Shown: positions 34,593 to 43,933, counted from the stretch's first letter. The stretch: DNA of 64,000 bases from Candidatus Melainabacteria bacterium (GCA_003242885.1 QKMZ01000001.1:62001-126000), one strand, 5' to 3'. Notes: generated by a model from the sequence alone, not told the origin. Numbers and translations are program-made.

Positions 34593-34668
34593 CTGGTCCA
34601 AAAGTAAAGAGCTGCTTCAAAAATACAGCGCTGGTTTAAAAATTGAGAGTTGGTTCAAAAATACAGCG
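34593..34668. repeat. Four tandem 19-bp iteron-like repeats
   Basis: Units start at 34593, 34612, 34631 and 34650. They alternate in type: units 1 and 3 end in -GAG, while units 2 and 4 share CTTCAAAAATACAGCG/GTTCAAAAATACAGCG. TTCAAAAATACAGCGCTG is therefore exactly repeated at a 38-base distance. They lie about 140 bases before the kinase gene at 34806. They may be a protein-binding array or a variable-number repeat. Confidence 0.65.
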
Positions 34669-34805
34669 CTGTAATGTGCCCTATGCTCCGCTGATGGTAT
34701 CGCTCCTGCGCTCCACCCCGTACATTTTCGCTTTATTTTGTCCCTCACACGTCCCTCACGAACGCTCCGTAGGATTGCAGTATCGGTTGCGAGGCAGAGA
34801 ACGTG

Positions 34806-36359
34806 ATGACGAACGGTGTCTACATCCAAAGAAGTTTAGAAGGTGTTCTTCCTGACGCGAATCTTCTGCACGTGAAGGTTCGAACTAAGGAGATCCTCGA
34901 GAAGGAACTTCAGAGAAGGGAAATTGCCAGTAAGTATTGCCCTGATCTGGAGTTCCAAACCGAGGGAACAGCGACCGCGGCTCAAACGAAGAGTTCTAAA
35001 ACAAATAGTTCCAATACAAAGAATTCCAATACAAAGAATTCTAGATCTAAGAGTTCTAGAGCTAATGGTTTGGCCAAGGAAGAAAGGCAGTGCAAGCAAA
35101 GTCTCATGGTTCATGGGGCTGATACCATGAAAAACCTTGTCCGCATTAAGCCTCTTCTTCCTTATGTGGTCGCGGTTTCAGTAACCGTTTTGTGTACGCT
35201 GGTTGGCATAGCAATGACACCGGTTGTGGACGAAGAGAACTTCTGCATGCTTTATCTGCTGGGCGTTGTTCTAGTCTCTTGCAGATACGGCTTAGGGGCA
35301 TCTTTACTCACTGTTCTTTTGAGCGTGATCAGTTATGACTTCTTCGTGGTGTCTCCGCACTACACCTTGGTGAGGTTTGAAACGCCGTGCCTTCTTACTT
35401 TTGTTGCAATGCTAGTGGTGGCACTGACGATGAGCGGTCTAACCGCCAGAGTCAAACAGCACGCACGGCAACTCGATATAAGAGTCAAGGAGCGCACTTA
35501 TGAGCTGGCTGTAGCTAACGAAGCTCTTAGGGTTGAAGTAGCTTCGAGAGCGCAAGCCGAAGAACGGCTCAAAGAGGCGGTTGAAGAACTGGCACGCTCA
35601 AATACTGCCTTGGCACAGTTTGCCAAAATAGCGTCGCACGATCTGCAAGAACCTCTGCGTTCGTTGCGCGGGTTCACAGATTTGTTGACACGACGCTATG
35701 AAGGCAAGCTGGACACCAAGGCCGATGAGTTTATCGAGCACATCAATGACTGTGGCATACGTATGGAACGCATTATCGAAAGTGTGTTGAGCCATGCACG
35801 TGTCCAAGGATGTGACCGTCCGTTTACGAAGGTCAATCTCAATGAGAGTGTGAAGGAGGCGATGAAAAACCTTGAGGTAGCCATCAAGGAAAGTGGAGCA
35901 AACATAAGTATTGATGAACTTCCAACAGTGAAGGGCGACGCTCTGCAACTGGTTCAACTTTTCCAAAACTTCTTGGCGAATGCGATCAAGTTCAGACGCG
36001 AGGAGCCGCTCAGAGTGAAGATATCCTGTGCCGAGTCTGTAGGCAGCGATGAAATGGCAGCTTACTTGGACGTTGACGATGACTTGCCTAGAGCCTTCTG
36101 GCACGTGTCAATAAGAGACAACGGAACTGGGTTCGAAAGCCGTCACACGAAAGATGTCTTCACGATGTTCAAACGAGTCCACTCTGGTCAGGTGTATGCC
36201 GGTACGGGTATTGGCCTGGCGATCTGCAAAGCAATTGTAGAGCGGCATGGGGGGAACATCTGGGTGGACACGATGAGGAACGGCGGCTCGACCTTTCACT
36301 TCACGATGCCGATAGTGACTGACTGCGAACAAAGTACTGAACTTGTAGAGAAAGTGTAG
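34806..36359 (+). CDS. Sensor histidine kinase with DUF4118-like membrane domain
   Basis: 517 residues (ATG 34806; GTG 34803 in frame). Residues about 60-90 are a low-complexity Ser/Asn/Lys stretch encoded by 15-bp tandem repeats at about 35000-35060. Residues about 118-215 hold four membrane helices of the DUF4118/KdpD type (VVSPHYTLVRFETPCLL). A coiled coil (KERTYELAVANEALRVEVAS) leads to the phospho-His in KIASHDLQEPLRSLRGF, as in phytochrome-type kinases. The ATPase domain has N-box NFLANAIKF, DNGTGFE and GTGIGLAICK. It precedes an Rcp1-like receiver at 36419 by 59 bases, so the two probably pair. Confidence 0.88.
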   Translation: MTNGVYIQRSLEGVLPDANLLHVKVRTKEILEKELQRREIASKYCPDLEFQTEGTATAAQTKSSKTNSSNTKNSNTKNSRSKSSRANGLAKEERQCKQSLMVHGADTMKNLVRIKPLLPYVVAVSVTVLCTLVGIAMTPVVDEENFCMLYLLGVVLVSCRYGLGASLLTVLLSVISYDFFVVSPHYTLVRFETPCLLTFVAMLVVALTMSGLTARVKQHARQLDIRVKERTYELAVANEALRVEVASRAQAEERLKEAVEELARSNTALAQFAKIASHDLQEPLRSLRGFTDLLTRRYEGKLDTKADEFIEHINDCGIRMERIIESVLSHARVQGCDRPFTKVNLNESVKEAMKNLEVAIKESGANISIDELPTVKGDALQLVQLFQNFLANAIKFRREEPLRVKISCAESVGSDEMAAYLDVDDDLPRAFWHVSIRDNGTGFESRHTKDVFTMFKRVHSGQVYAGTGIGLAICKAIVERHGGNIWVDTMRNGGSTFHFTMPIVTDCEQSTELVEKV

Positions 36360-36418
36360 GCACCAATATGAGGATTATTGAACCGTGGATACTGCAGCTG
36401 ATGAGGAGGAGGTTACCA

Positions 36419-36826
36419 ATGAATAAATTCATCGAAGTACTTTTGGTAGAAGACAGTCCGGCTGACGTAAGGATTGCAGAGGAGGCGATTATTGATGCAG
36501 GAATGAATGTCAACCTGCATGTGGTAAATGACGGTGAGGCGGCAGTTCGATATCTAATGCAGCAAGCACCCTACAGCGATGCTGTGATACCAGATATAGT
36601 GCTGCTCGATTTGAACATGCCGAAAATGAATGGACACGATGTACTAGAGGAGATCAGGAATCAAAACAACATGAAAGATGTGCCAATCGTTCTGTTGACC
36701 GCTTCAGAAAACTGTGATGATGTCGAAAAGGCTCACAACTTGGGCATCAACTATTACTTACGGAAGCCGGTGCAAGGTCCGGGACTGGGCGAACTGCTCA
36801 CCGCAGTTCAAAGTCTCTGGCACTAA
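36419..36826 (+). CDS. Single-domain response regulator (Rcp1 type)
   Basis: 135 residues, one receiver domain. The ATG has a strong GAGGAGG upstream. Acidic pair Glu11/Asp12, phospho-Asp64 (VLLDLNMPKMNG), Thr in LLTAS and Lys in YYLRKPV are all present. The long alpha4 region and NDGEAAVRYL are typical of Rcp1-like partners of phytochrome-type kinases. Without an output domain it probably relays phosphate or binds a partner. It probably works with the kinase at 34806. Confidence 0.92.
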   Translation: MNKFIEVLLVEDSPADVRIAEEAIIDAGMNVNLHVVNDGEAAVRYLMQQAPYSDAVIPDIVLLDLNMPKMNGHDVLEEIRNQNNMKDVPIVLLTASENCDDVEKAHNLGINYYLRKPVQGPGLGELLTAVQSLWH

Positions 36827-36867
36827 AGCTATAGCTGTTATGTCGCTGAAAAATTGAGGATAGAACA

Positions 36868-37242
36868 ATGGATTTTTATTACATCTTCGCTGGAAGCCCA
36901 AATACACCCCAAAGAGTTTTGACCCGTCTAGCATTGAGCGGACAACAAAAAGTTCGCGGCAGAATTGCCGAAAACCGAGAGACTCCGGCTGATATCCTGC
37001 AAGTGCTGGCTGGCGATGAAAACTGGGAAGTACGTGCATCGGTGGCGACAAATCCGAAGGCACCAAATGAAGTTGTCGAAATTCTCTCGCGCGATGAGAA
37101 TGCCGATGTTCGTTATTCGATGGCAGAATGCGATCACATGCCATTCCATATTTTGGACAGACTCGCGCAAGATGAGAATCCATACGTCGCAGAACGTGCA
37201 CGAATGACTCTAGAAGAAATGTTTGTTCGTCTAGCTATTTAA
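36868..37242 (+). CDS. LRV/HEAT-like repeat protein
   Basis: 124 residues made of about four repeats of 23-24 residues with the pattern (N/D)-x-x-(T/A)-P-x-x-(I/V)-L-x-x-L-(A/S)-x-D-x-(D/N)-x-x-V-R, as in leucine-rich variant repeats (ETPADILQVLAGDENWEVRA, KAPNEVVEILSRDENADVRY). No signal peptide. It is probably a protein-binding solenoid. It follows the response regulator at a 41-base gap, so it may belong to the same transcript. Confidence 0.8.
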   Translation: MDFYYIFAGSPNTPQRVLTRLALSGQQKVRGRIAENRETPADILQVLAGDENWEVRASVATNPKAPNEVVEILSRDENADVRYSMAECDHMPFHILDRLAQDENPYVAERARMTLEEMFVRLAI

Positions 37243-37422
37243 GAACAGTATTTCAAGTTTGATTAGCGACAGGCGCAGCTAGGGAAGAGAGGAGCGGTGA
37301 ACTCCTCTCTTTCTTCATTTTGACTGTGTTTTCAAGTGAGTGGCGCGCTCGAAGATTCGTTGCTTGCACTCAAAGAGTGGCAATCAGTGAAAGTTTGCGA
37401 GTATTATTGAATCTCGTAACTC

Positions 37423-38940
37423 ATGCTGTGGCTTATGCAAATAAGAAAATTGCCTTTGCGAAAATGTAGAGCTTCCGTGCGCTCGATTCCCGTGCCCAGT
37501 ATCTCCGCGTTGAAAATTTCTGAGTTGACTATCAGCGTGTCGACTATTTTAGTCACTTCGGCTGTTTTAGTTATGTGCAGCGCGCCTGCGCAGGGCCATC
37601 AGTTTGCGCATTGCTACAAAGTTTTGAAACCACTGGGTGCGCAAGATGCTGATGCGGCACTTTCATCTGCACGTGCGAAACTTGCAAAGAATCCCAACGA
37701 CACAAAATCGTTGTGGATTGAAGGCATGGCTCTACAGCTTCAGTTAAAGCCGATTGAGGCAGAGAAAGCCTTTTTGAAACTGCTCGACTCCGCGAAGAAA
37801 CAGAGTGCATCGAAAAAAGAGATAGCCGCCATTTACGGTGAGCTGAGTATTTTACAAACACAGAACGGCCATGGGCAGGATGCAACCGCATCATTTGCCA
37901 AATCCTTAGAGCTTGATTCTCAGTCGCCCAACGCTCACCTTGTCCGTGGTTGGCAACTGTGGCAAGAGATGAATAAGGATGCGCTTGCGGAATTCGATAA
38001 ATATATAGCGATGGCTCACGATGAAGATAGCTATGTAAGCAAAGCGCATTACTTGTTTCAAATCGGGCGCCGAGAGGAAGGTTTCAAGCTCCTTGCTGAG
38101 GCGGACAAAAAGTTTCCCGATTCTCCATTCTTGAATTTCGAGCGCGCTTACATGTGCTTGATGCGCAATGATCTTATTGGTGCTGAAAAGTACGCAGACT
38201 TGGCGCAGAAAAAACTTCGCATTGGTGGCTACATCTACGGCGATATTGCGACGCAGTATAAACGCCAGGGCGATATTGAAAAGCAACTAAATGCCCTGCG
38301 TAAAATGGGAGTTTATTGGCCGCGCCCCGAAACTTACAGTGTCCTCGCGCTCTATTTGCATCAGCGCGGAAAAATCGATGAAGCTGCAAAAGCACTCGAT
38401 AAGGCTCATGAACTTTACCCTTCTATAGAAGAGTATGTGGATCGAAAATGCAAAATGTATAGAATGGCCGGGCGCTGGAAGGAAGCGTTAGCGGTTGCAC
38501 AGTACAAAGTCGAGAAGTTTCCAAAGACTACACACAGCTATATTGCACGCGGGCTCTGCTATGAAGCACTGGGTGAATATAAGAAGGCCGTCGAAGATTT
38601 TGATCGCGGAATAGCCAAGAATGCGAACTGGCGCGAAGTCGTTAATCGCGCGAAGTGTAATTTGATTTTGAAGAACTACAAACGAGTGCTGGACGATGCG
38701 AATGCAATGATTGCCAGTCATCCTGGCCATATCACTGCAACGCAGCTAAAGGTGCGCGCTTTCATGGGGATGGGAAAACTGAATGAAGCGTTGGCTGAAG
38801 CAGATAGTTTGTCAAAAATGAGCGCAGACAACGTTGAATTCATTAAGTTGCGGGCTGAGGTCCTCCAGAAAATGGGGAGGACCAAAGAGGCAAGCGCAGA
38901 GTTGGCGAAAGTCAAGAAAGTTAAGGCCGCATATGAGTAA
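37423..38940 (+). CDS. Secreted TPR protein
   Basis: 505 residues with a long basic N-terminus and a signal segment (STILVTSAVLVMCSAPAQG). About ten TPR units follow, for example DTKSLWIEGMALQLQLKPIE, SPNAHLVRGWQLWQEMN, and HSYIARGLCYEALGEYKKA. The last repeats are regularly spaced up to the end. The protein probably lies in the periplasm and scaffolds other proteins. No enzyme domain. Confidence 0.85.
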   Translation: MLWLMQIRKLPLRKCRASVRSIPVPSISALKISELTISVSTILVTSAVLVMCSAPAQGHQFAHCYKVLKPLGAQDADAALSSARAKLAKNPNDTKSLWIEGMALQLQLKPIEAEKAFLKLLDSAKKQSASKKEIAAIYGELSILQTQNGHGQDATASFAKSLELDSQSPNAHLVRGWQLWQEMNKDALAEFDKYIAMAHDEDSYVSKAHYLFQIGRREEGFKLLAEADKKFPDSPFLNFERAYMCLMRNDLIGAEKYADLAQKKLRIGGYIYGDIATQYKRQGDIEKQLNALRKMGVYWPRPETYSVLALYLHQRGKIDEAAKALDKAHELYPSIEEYVDRKCKMYRMAGRWKEALAVAQYKVEKFPKTTHSYIARGLCYEALGEYKKAVEDFDRGIAKNANWREVVNRAKCNLILKNYKRVLDDANAMIASHPGHITATQLKVRAFMGMGKLNEALAEADSLSKMSADNVEFIKLRAEVLQKMGRTKEASAELAKVKKVKAAYE

Positions 38941-39072
38941 CATTTTGTGATTGGCTCGATGGGCAGCCTGTTTGAGTTTGCGCCGAATTTAGAGGTTAGA
39001 TTAGATTTGTATCTGATCGGCAACTTCTGGAGGTTCCCGCAGTCTGTAGCTTCGTAGACCGATAGGTGAACA

Positions 39073-39492
39073 ATGGGAACTGAGCCCGCTGAGAAAAGTT
39101 CGAAAGAAGACATAGGCGGGGGGAGACCTCTTGTGCTGATCATTGATGATCAGCCGGAGTACGCGCGTTTGTTCGAACTAATTTCTGACAGTCTAGGAAT
39201 TCGATCATACATAGTGAATAGCTGCACGGAAGGACTAAAAGCGCTCGAAACAATCAAGGTCGACATTATATTGATGGACTGGCTGATGCCTGATACCGAT
39301 GGACCTGAATGCGCCTGCAAAATACGCAAAATCGAGGAGACTGCTGGCGGACGTGTACCAATCATTGGCGTCAGCGGGTATGTGAAGGCGACTCGCCAGG
39401 AATGTCTAGGCGCAGGTATGGACGATTACCTGGCGATACCCTTCACCATGGAACAACTTCAAGCCACCCTATCGAGGTGGTTGAAGAAGTAG
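39073..39492 (+). CDS. Atypical orphan receiver-domain protein
   Basis: 139 residues. The receiver has Asp25/Asp26, phospho-Asp69 (IILMDWLMPD) and Ser in GVSGY, but the conserved Lys of the KPF motif is replaced (DDYLAIPF), so phosphorylation-driven switching may be altered. A Cys pair (PECAC) follows the Asp. The N-terminal 18 residues are polar. No kinase is adjacent on the same strand. A hairpin follows the stop (39498-39516). Confidence 0.88.
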   Translation: MGTEPAEKSSKEDIGGGRPLVLIIDDQPEYARLFELISDSLGIRSYIVNSCTEGLKALETIKVDIILMDWLMPDTDGPECACKIRKIEETAGGRVPIIGVSGYVKATRQECLGAGMDDYLAIPFTMEQLQATLSRWLKK

Positions 39493-39497
39493 CTTGT

Positions 39498-39546
39498 TTC
39501 AGCGCCGCGCGCTGAAAGCGGAGCGTAGGGGCGCGTTCAGGCACCC
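39498..39546. repeat. Hairpin plus GTAGGGGCG repeat
   Basis: TTCAGCGC-CGC-GCGCTGAA (39498-39516) is a perfect stem just after the response regulator stop. GTAGGGGCGCGTTCAGGCAC starts at 39525 and belongs to the same family as 29426-29447. Confidence 0.5.
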
Positions 39547-39588
39547 AATCTTTAAACGGCGCATACAATGAGCAACTACGCAGATGGT

Positions 39589-40203
39589 TTAAGCTGGTGA
39601 CTGCTTCTTCAATGCTGCTAGCTCTGCCTGGGCGGCGTCGGCTTCAGCCGCGAGTCCGTTCGCGCGAAGAACACCATCGTAAGTCGTGTAGACCATTTTG
39701 CGAGTGATTGGCTCGGCTGTTTTAGACCATTCCAAGACTTCGGCAAACATCATCCGACAGTTGTCCATGTCCTTGAACTGCATTCCATACATCTTCGCCA
39801 GGTTCATCAGACTCATCTTGTACTCGAAGGAGTCCTGCCCGTGCTTAGTGTGCATTTGTTGTGCGTCGGTGGTGAGCGCCTGCTCTAGCTCGGTAAGCCG
39901 GTTTTGTTTCACAAGCAAACGTTCAAGGTCATTGAAAGGTGAGACAGGCTCTCGCGCCAAACGGTCTGAGAATTGCCAGCGAAGTTGCAGCGCCTCTTTC
40001 AGTAGTTGCTCGCATTCAGCGAATTCGTCCAGCAGTCTGAGCAGTCCGGCGAGCGCACATTGACTGTAGTAAGCATTGGACGGGTCGCTGCGCTGCATCG
40101 CGTCTGCCAGCGCCTGCCGGTAGCAATCTTTCGCTTCGGCATACCGCCCGCCGCGTGCCGCCGATTCGGCATTAGCTGTCAGCGTCGACCAATTTTCGCC
40201 CAT
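39589..40203 (-). CDS. Cytosolic TPR protein
   Basis: About 204 residues from the ATG ending at 40203 (MGENWSTL), which has GGGGGA upstream; the open frame extends further but without support. Four TPR units of kinesin-light-chain type are visible (ARGGRYAEAKDCYRQALAD, AYYSQCALAGLLRLLDEFAEC, EYKMSLMNLAKMYGMQF). No signal peptide. It is probably an interaction module. Confidence 0.8.
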   Translation of the reverse strand: MGENWSTLTANAESAARGGRYAEAKDCYRQALADAMQRSDPSNAYYSQCALAGLLRLLDEFAECEQLLKEALQLRWQFSDRLAREPVSPFNDLERLLVKQNRLTELEQALTTDAQQMHTKHGQDSFEYKMSLMNLAKMYGMQFKDMDNCRMMFAEVLEWSKTAEPITRKMVYTTYDGVLRANGLAAEADAAQAELAALKKQSPA

Positions 40204-40424
40204 AACGTTTCCCCCACTGGAATCGTCTCTAAAGTCGTACTTCTGTCTTATGCCCGGTATAGCAGGCTCTGTTATGAAAATGCGTACCTTTTTACATTGG
40301 AGCCGATACATATGAGAGCTCCATTTGATGGACAATTGAATTAGCAGAAGTAGGAACTAATATTCGCCTGTTGCGTCTCCGCATAATCGTGGACAGTCGG
40401 GCAAACTCGTGGGCGGAAAGTATC

Positions 40425-40940
40425 ATGCAAAACAATTCAATTAAGGATGCAGCGAATGAATTACTCTATGAGTCGGCAAAATCGTCCGATTTGTTGATGA
40501 GGTTGCGTAATGGGGTCGGGGATTTCGTAAAAGCAAAGCGTGCTTATGTAGAAACGGATGAAGTGCGCGAAACGTATTTGGCTGGATTGGAACTGCTTTT
40601 GGCTGAAGGCAAAATTCAGCAGACGCTGGGATCTCGGGACATGACTCTGTTTCGCGTAACGGACGAAGGAAAGCGCAAAAGAGTCACCTTCGAAATGGCG
40701 CGGGCAAACTTGCTAGAGGCTGTTCAGGCAGACGGCTTCATCGCGAAAGTACACAGTGCGGATGGGGAATATCTGCAGTGTGGCACGCGGGTGTATTCCG
40801 ACGTAGATGAGGAGCGCATTCTCTATTTGGAAGCTTTTTGCGACCTGTTGCAGCATAGTTATGTACGGCCGACAAGCGAATCGAAAGAAATGTCGCTCTA
40901 TGCATATGCGAATAAAGCACCTTTGAAGCGCGCGATTTAG
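40425..40940 (+). CDS. Hypothetical protein with internal duplication
   Basis: 171 residues from ATG 40425, with GGCGGAAAG upstream. The sequence holds two related halves of about 70 residues. Each has a helical leader, a beta hairpin with paired Tyr/Asp, a helix (YLAGLELLLAEGKIQ / YLEAFCDLLQHSYVR) and a strand ending LGSRDMTLFRVT / TSESKEMSLYAY. No known family. It is cytosolic by composition. Confidence 0.65.
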   Translation: MQNNSIKDAANELLYESAKSSDLLMRLRNGVGDFVKAKRAYVETDEVRETYLAGLELLLAEGKIQQTLGSRDMTLFRVTDEGKRKRVTFEMARANLLEAVQADGFIAKVHSADGEYLQCGTRVYSDVDEERILYLEAFCDLLQHSYVRPTSESKEMSLYAYANKAPLKRAI

Positions 40941-40951
40941 CTCAGCGTAAC

Positions 40952-41068
40952 GTAGGGGCCGGGCTATGTGTCGACATTATCGTAGGAGATAGCAATTTCG
41001 TTCTACCGTAGGGTCGACGCCATGCGTCGACCTTTGTATTGACGGTCGACGCATGGCTTCGACCCCAC
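40952..41068. repeat. Repeat cluster with paired inverted hairpins
   Basis: It begins with a GTAGGGGCC copy at 40952. Bases 41012-41032 form a perfect hairpin, GGTCGACGC-CAT-GCGTCGACC. Bases 41044-41068 are a near-perfect inverted copy of 41008-41032 (one change). The whole can form a cruciform. The hairpin repeats the plan of 2237-2257. The gene at 41124 follows. Confidence 0.65.
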
Positions 41069-41123
41069 AGTTAGAAAAGGGCAACCCAAGATCGGCTAAA
41101 ATACAGTTTTCCGACAAAGGGTA

Positions 41124-41594
41124 TTGTGTTTGCTAAAGCCAGATAATTCGAATGATTGCGTGTTGGTGGATCTCGATGGCACGCTAGCCGATTGCGGGCA
41201 TCGAATGCACTTCATTGAAAGAACTCCAAAGAATTGGAAAGGTTTTCTCGATCCTTTTCTGGTAGCTGAAGACCCGCTTATTGAGCCTGTGGCGCGCGTT
41301 GTGCGTACGCTTGGGGAGAAGTATCCGATTATCTATGTTTCCGGCCGAACCATAGACCTGTACGACACGACCAAGGCTTGGCTTACCAAACATGGATTTT
41401 GGACACACCCGTTTTTGCTGTTTATGCGACCAGCTAAAGACTTTCGCAGTGACGTCATTGTCAAACGCGAGCTGCTAAAGAAGATACGCAAAGAATGGAA
41501 TCCTTGGCTGGCAATTGATGACCGTACTGGAGTCGTTAAAATGTGGCGTGATGAAGGGATTACGTGCTTTCAAGTCAGCGATGAAACGGACTGA
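41124..41594 (+). CDS. HAD superfamily protein, T4 polynucleotide kinase 3'-phosphatase-like
   Basis: 156 residues. HAD motif I VDLDGTLAD is near residue 16, motif II is IYVSGRTIDLYD, Lys is in KRELLKKI, and motif IV is WLAIDDRTGVVKMW. The order and length match the stand-alone phosphatase domain of T4 PNK, which removes 3'-phosphates from nucleic acid ends. No kinase P-loop is present. The start is TTG 41124 or TTG 41130; no ATG fits. Its last 25 bases overlap the end of the convergent histidine kinase gene. Confidence 0.82.
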   Translation: MCLLKPDNSNDCVLVDLDGTLADCGHRMHFIERTPKNWKGFLDPFLVAEDPLIEPVARVVRTLGEKYPIIYVSGRTIDLYDTTKAWLTKHGFWTHPFLLFMRPAKDFRSDVIVKRELLKKIRKEWNPWLAIDDRTGVVKMWRDEGITCFQVSDETD

Positions 41595-43087
41595 TTTTGT
41601 TCTTTCTTTGATTCGGCGTCAGTGGATTTAGCGCTTCCACCAATTGGAATTCGAAACCAAAACGTGCTGCCCTCGCCGTCTTTGCTGGTGGCGCCAATAG
41701 TGCCTCCATGCGCTTCGATCAATGCCTTGCAAATCGTTAGCCCTAGCCCGCTTCCCTTCTTCTCTGCTTCGTTTTTTCCGTCAACTTGATGGTAGCGTTC
41801 GAAAATCTTTTCTTCTTCGCCCTTGGGCATGCCCCGACCTTGATCTCTTACTTCGAATAGAATTTTACTGCCTTCAACCGAAGTAGCAACAACTATCTTG
41901 GACTCGTCGGGCGAGAATTTGATTGCGTTTGACAGCAGGTTTGTTATGACTCTTACTATGCGCTCTTCATCGCAATGTACGTCGATGTTCACTGGTCTGG
42001 ATTCAATGATTATTTTGCGTGCATCAGCGCTGTGCTGAATCAATTCTGTTGCTTGCGAGATCATCGAAGAGTCTTCGACTTCTTGGATATCTAAGTTGAA
42101 TCTGCCTGATTCGATCTTGTCGATGTCCAGCAAATCGTTGATCAACTGAATGAGTTTTCCTACGGATGAATCCGCGCGACTGAGCATGTTGCGCGCTTTC
42201 TCGCTGGAGTTGTCCATGGTGCCGCCAGCCAGCAGATTGAGAGTCAATTGCAAGGACGTCAAAGGTGAACGCAGATCATGCGTTATCATCGCCAGTACTT
42301 CTTGCTTCGAGCGCTCTGCTTCCTGTAAGGCGTTCGAGACGGCATGCACCACGTCATCCAGCATGGCCAGTTCGTCTGCGCCATCTAGGTGTTCCGGTAT
42401 ATTCTTGCCGGCCCCGAGGCTTACGATGTTTTTTGAAAGAGTATTGAAGCGCTTGGTTGTTCGATTATTGAAGTATAGGAGCAAGCCTACAACGAGAACA
42501 ATGTTGATTGTGAGCCCGCCGTAAACAATGCTGTTGACCCAAACCCGAAGTTCGGTTTCTCTCTTTTGATGCATGACGGATTTCGCTTCTTGCCTGGCAA
42601 GAAACTCGTCGTTGACTTTGTACAGCCCCCGCGCTTGCTTTGAAATCTGCAATACCGCAAACTTTTTTCCTTCTTCATCAGAAGAGTCGAAAATGTTTTG
42701 CACGTCTTTGAACAGCTTTAATGCTTGATCGAAGTTCTTCAGCATTTCATTGACTTCGAGCTGATCTTTAGCGTCTACTGGTATGCTTCTGAGCTCTTCT
42801 GCGCGCCTGGTGAGGTCTACCAAATCAGAATCGAAGCTGCGTTTGAAAGCTTCTTCCTTGTTGAACTGATACAAGCCCATGTGAGTCGCGAGTCGCAAAA
42901 GTGTCGAGATAAGACCGTTGCCGGCGGTTACCAACTTCTTAGAGCGCGCTTCTTCTTCGAGTTGTATTTCGAGCCTGTGATGCGCATATGCAAGCGTGCC
43001 AACAAAAGCAAGCTGAAAAGCAAGCGCAATGCCGATGACGGCTGTCATTTGTTGGCTGAGGCTAAGTTTGCTCGGAGTGAAGCGCAT
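41570..43087 (-). CDS. Sensor histidine kinase
   Basis: 505 residues. Membrane helices are near 14-33 and 190-208, with a helical periplasmic sensor between (a four-helix-bundle style, rich in Lys and Glu). A HAMP-like segment ([19 protein letters not shown]) is followed by the phospho-His in [17 protein letters not shown]. The ATP domain has [19 protein letters not shown] and [18 protein letters not shown]. It is divergent from the OmpR regulator at 43253, 165 bases away, which is probably its partner. Confidence 0.92.
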   Translation of the reverse strand: MRFTPSKLSLSQQMTAVIGIALAFQLAFVGTLAYAHHRLEIQLEEEARSKKLVTAGNGLISTLLRLATHMGLYQFNKEEAFKRSFDSDLVDLTRRAEELRSIPVDAKDQLEVNEMLKNFDQALKLFKDVQNIFDSSDEEGKKFAVLQISKQARGLYKVNDEFLARQEAKSVMHQKRETELRVWVNSIVYGGLTINIVLVVGLLLYFNNRTTKRFNTLSKNIVSLGAGKNIPEHLDGADELAMLDDVVHAVSNALQEAERSKQEVLAMITHDLRSPLTSLQLTLNLLAGGTMDNSSEKARNMLSRADSSVGKLIQLINDLLDIDKIESGRFNLDIQEVEDSSMISQATELIQHSADARKIIIESRPVNIDVHCDEERIVRVITNLLSNAIKFSPDESKIVVATSVEGSKILFEVRDQGRGMPKGEEEKIFERYHQVDGKNEAEKKGSGLGLTICKALIEAHGGTIGATSKDGEGSTFWFRIPIGGSAKSTDAESKKEQNQSVSSLT

Positions 43088-43252
43088 GCTTATTGGGGAG
43101 TTTTCTCTCTGGTTTTTCGTGATTAAGCTGGAAAATCACTCGGATTTATGTCAAGGGGCGATGCCGGGGCACTTCAATATTATTGTGATTTCGCCGGTTG
43201 GTGGTCTGTAAGTGTGGGAAGATAATTTTGGCGGGGAGAAATAGCGTCAAGA

Positions 43253-43933
43253 ATGTCCAAAATCTTACTAGTCGAAGACGACGAGCTGGTACTGGAGGCT
43301 GTTGCCGACACTCTGGAGACCAATAATTTTGTGGTCGAAAAGGTGCGAGACGGGCAGGAGGCCGCAGACCGCCTCAAGCTATATTCCTACGATTTAGCTA
43401 TTTTAGACATTGGACTGCCCAAGATTAACGGCATCGACGTCTGTCGAAACTACCGGGCAACAGGCGGAATTACGCCAATACTCATGCTCACAGGAAAAGG
43501 TGATATTGAAGATCGCGTGCAAGGGCTTGACTCCGGCGCTGATGATTATCTGCCTAAGCCTTTCCATATGCGCGAACTCATTGCGCGAGTCCGCACACTT
43601 TTGCGCCGTCCAGTGGGATTGGTTGCAGATGTTTTGACAGTTCGCGATATCACACTCAATCCTGCAACCGGCAAAGCGATAAGAGACGGCGTGGAAATTG
43701 ATCTGTTGGCGAAAGAATTGGCGCTGATGGAGTTTCTCATGCGTCACAAAGATCAGATCTTTAGTGTGGATGATCTGCTCGACAAAGTTTGGCACTCTGA
43801 ATCCGAGTCGTCGGAAGATGCTGTCAGGCAGTGTGTTACGCGTGTGCGTAAAAAGCTTGATGTTGACGGAAAGCCATCGATAATCACAACTGTCAAAGGC
43901 ATGGGCTACAAAATCGACAGCAGTTCGATCTAG
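43253..43933 (+). CDS. OmpR family response regulator
   Basis: 226 residues. The receiver has Asp9/Asp10, phospho-Asp52 (LAILDIGLPKING), MLTGKG and DDYLPKPF. The winged helix has LNPATGKAIRDGVEIDLLAK, CVTRVRKKLDVDGKPSIITT and KGMGYKI. It is a close paralogue of the regulator at 32451. It is divergent from the histidine kinase at 41570-43087. Confidence 0.93.
   Translation: MSKILLVEDDELVLEAVADTLETNNFVVEKVRDGQEAADRLKLYSYDLAILDIGLPKINGIDVCRNYRATGGITPILMLTGKGDIEDRVQGLDSGADDYLPKPFHMRELIARVRTLLRRPVGLVADVLTVRDITLNPATGKAIRDGVEIDLLAKELALMEFLMRHKDQIFSVDDLLDKVWHSESESSEDAVRQCVTRVRKKLDVDGKPSIITTVKGMGYKIDSSSI

Noticed and set aside
34593..34668. Possible CRISPR array
   Set aside because: Units of 19 bases without unique spacers and no cas genes.
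40930..40960. TTAGCTCAG, like a tRNA D-arm
   Set aside because: No anticodon arm, T-arm or acceptor stem fits around it.
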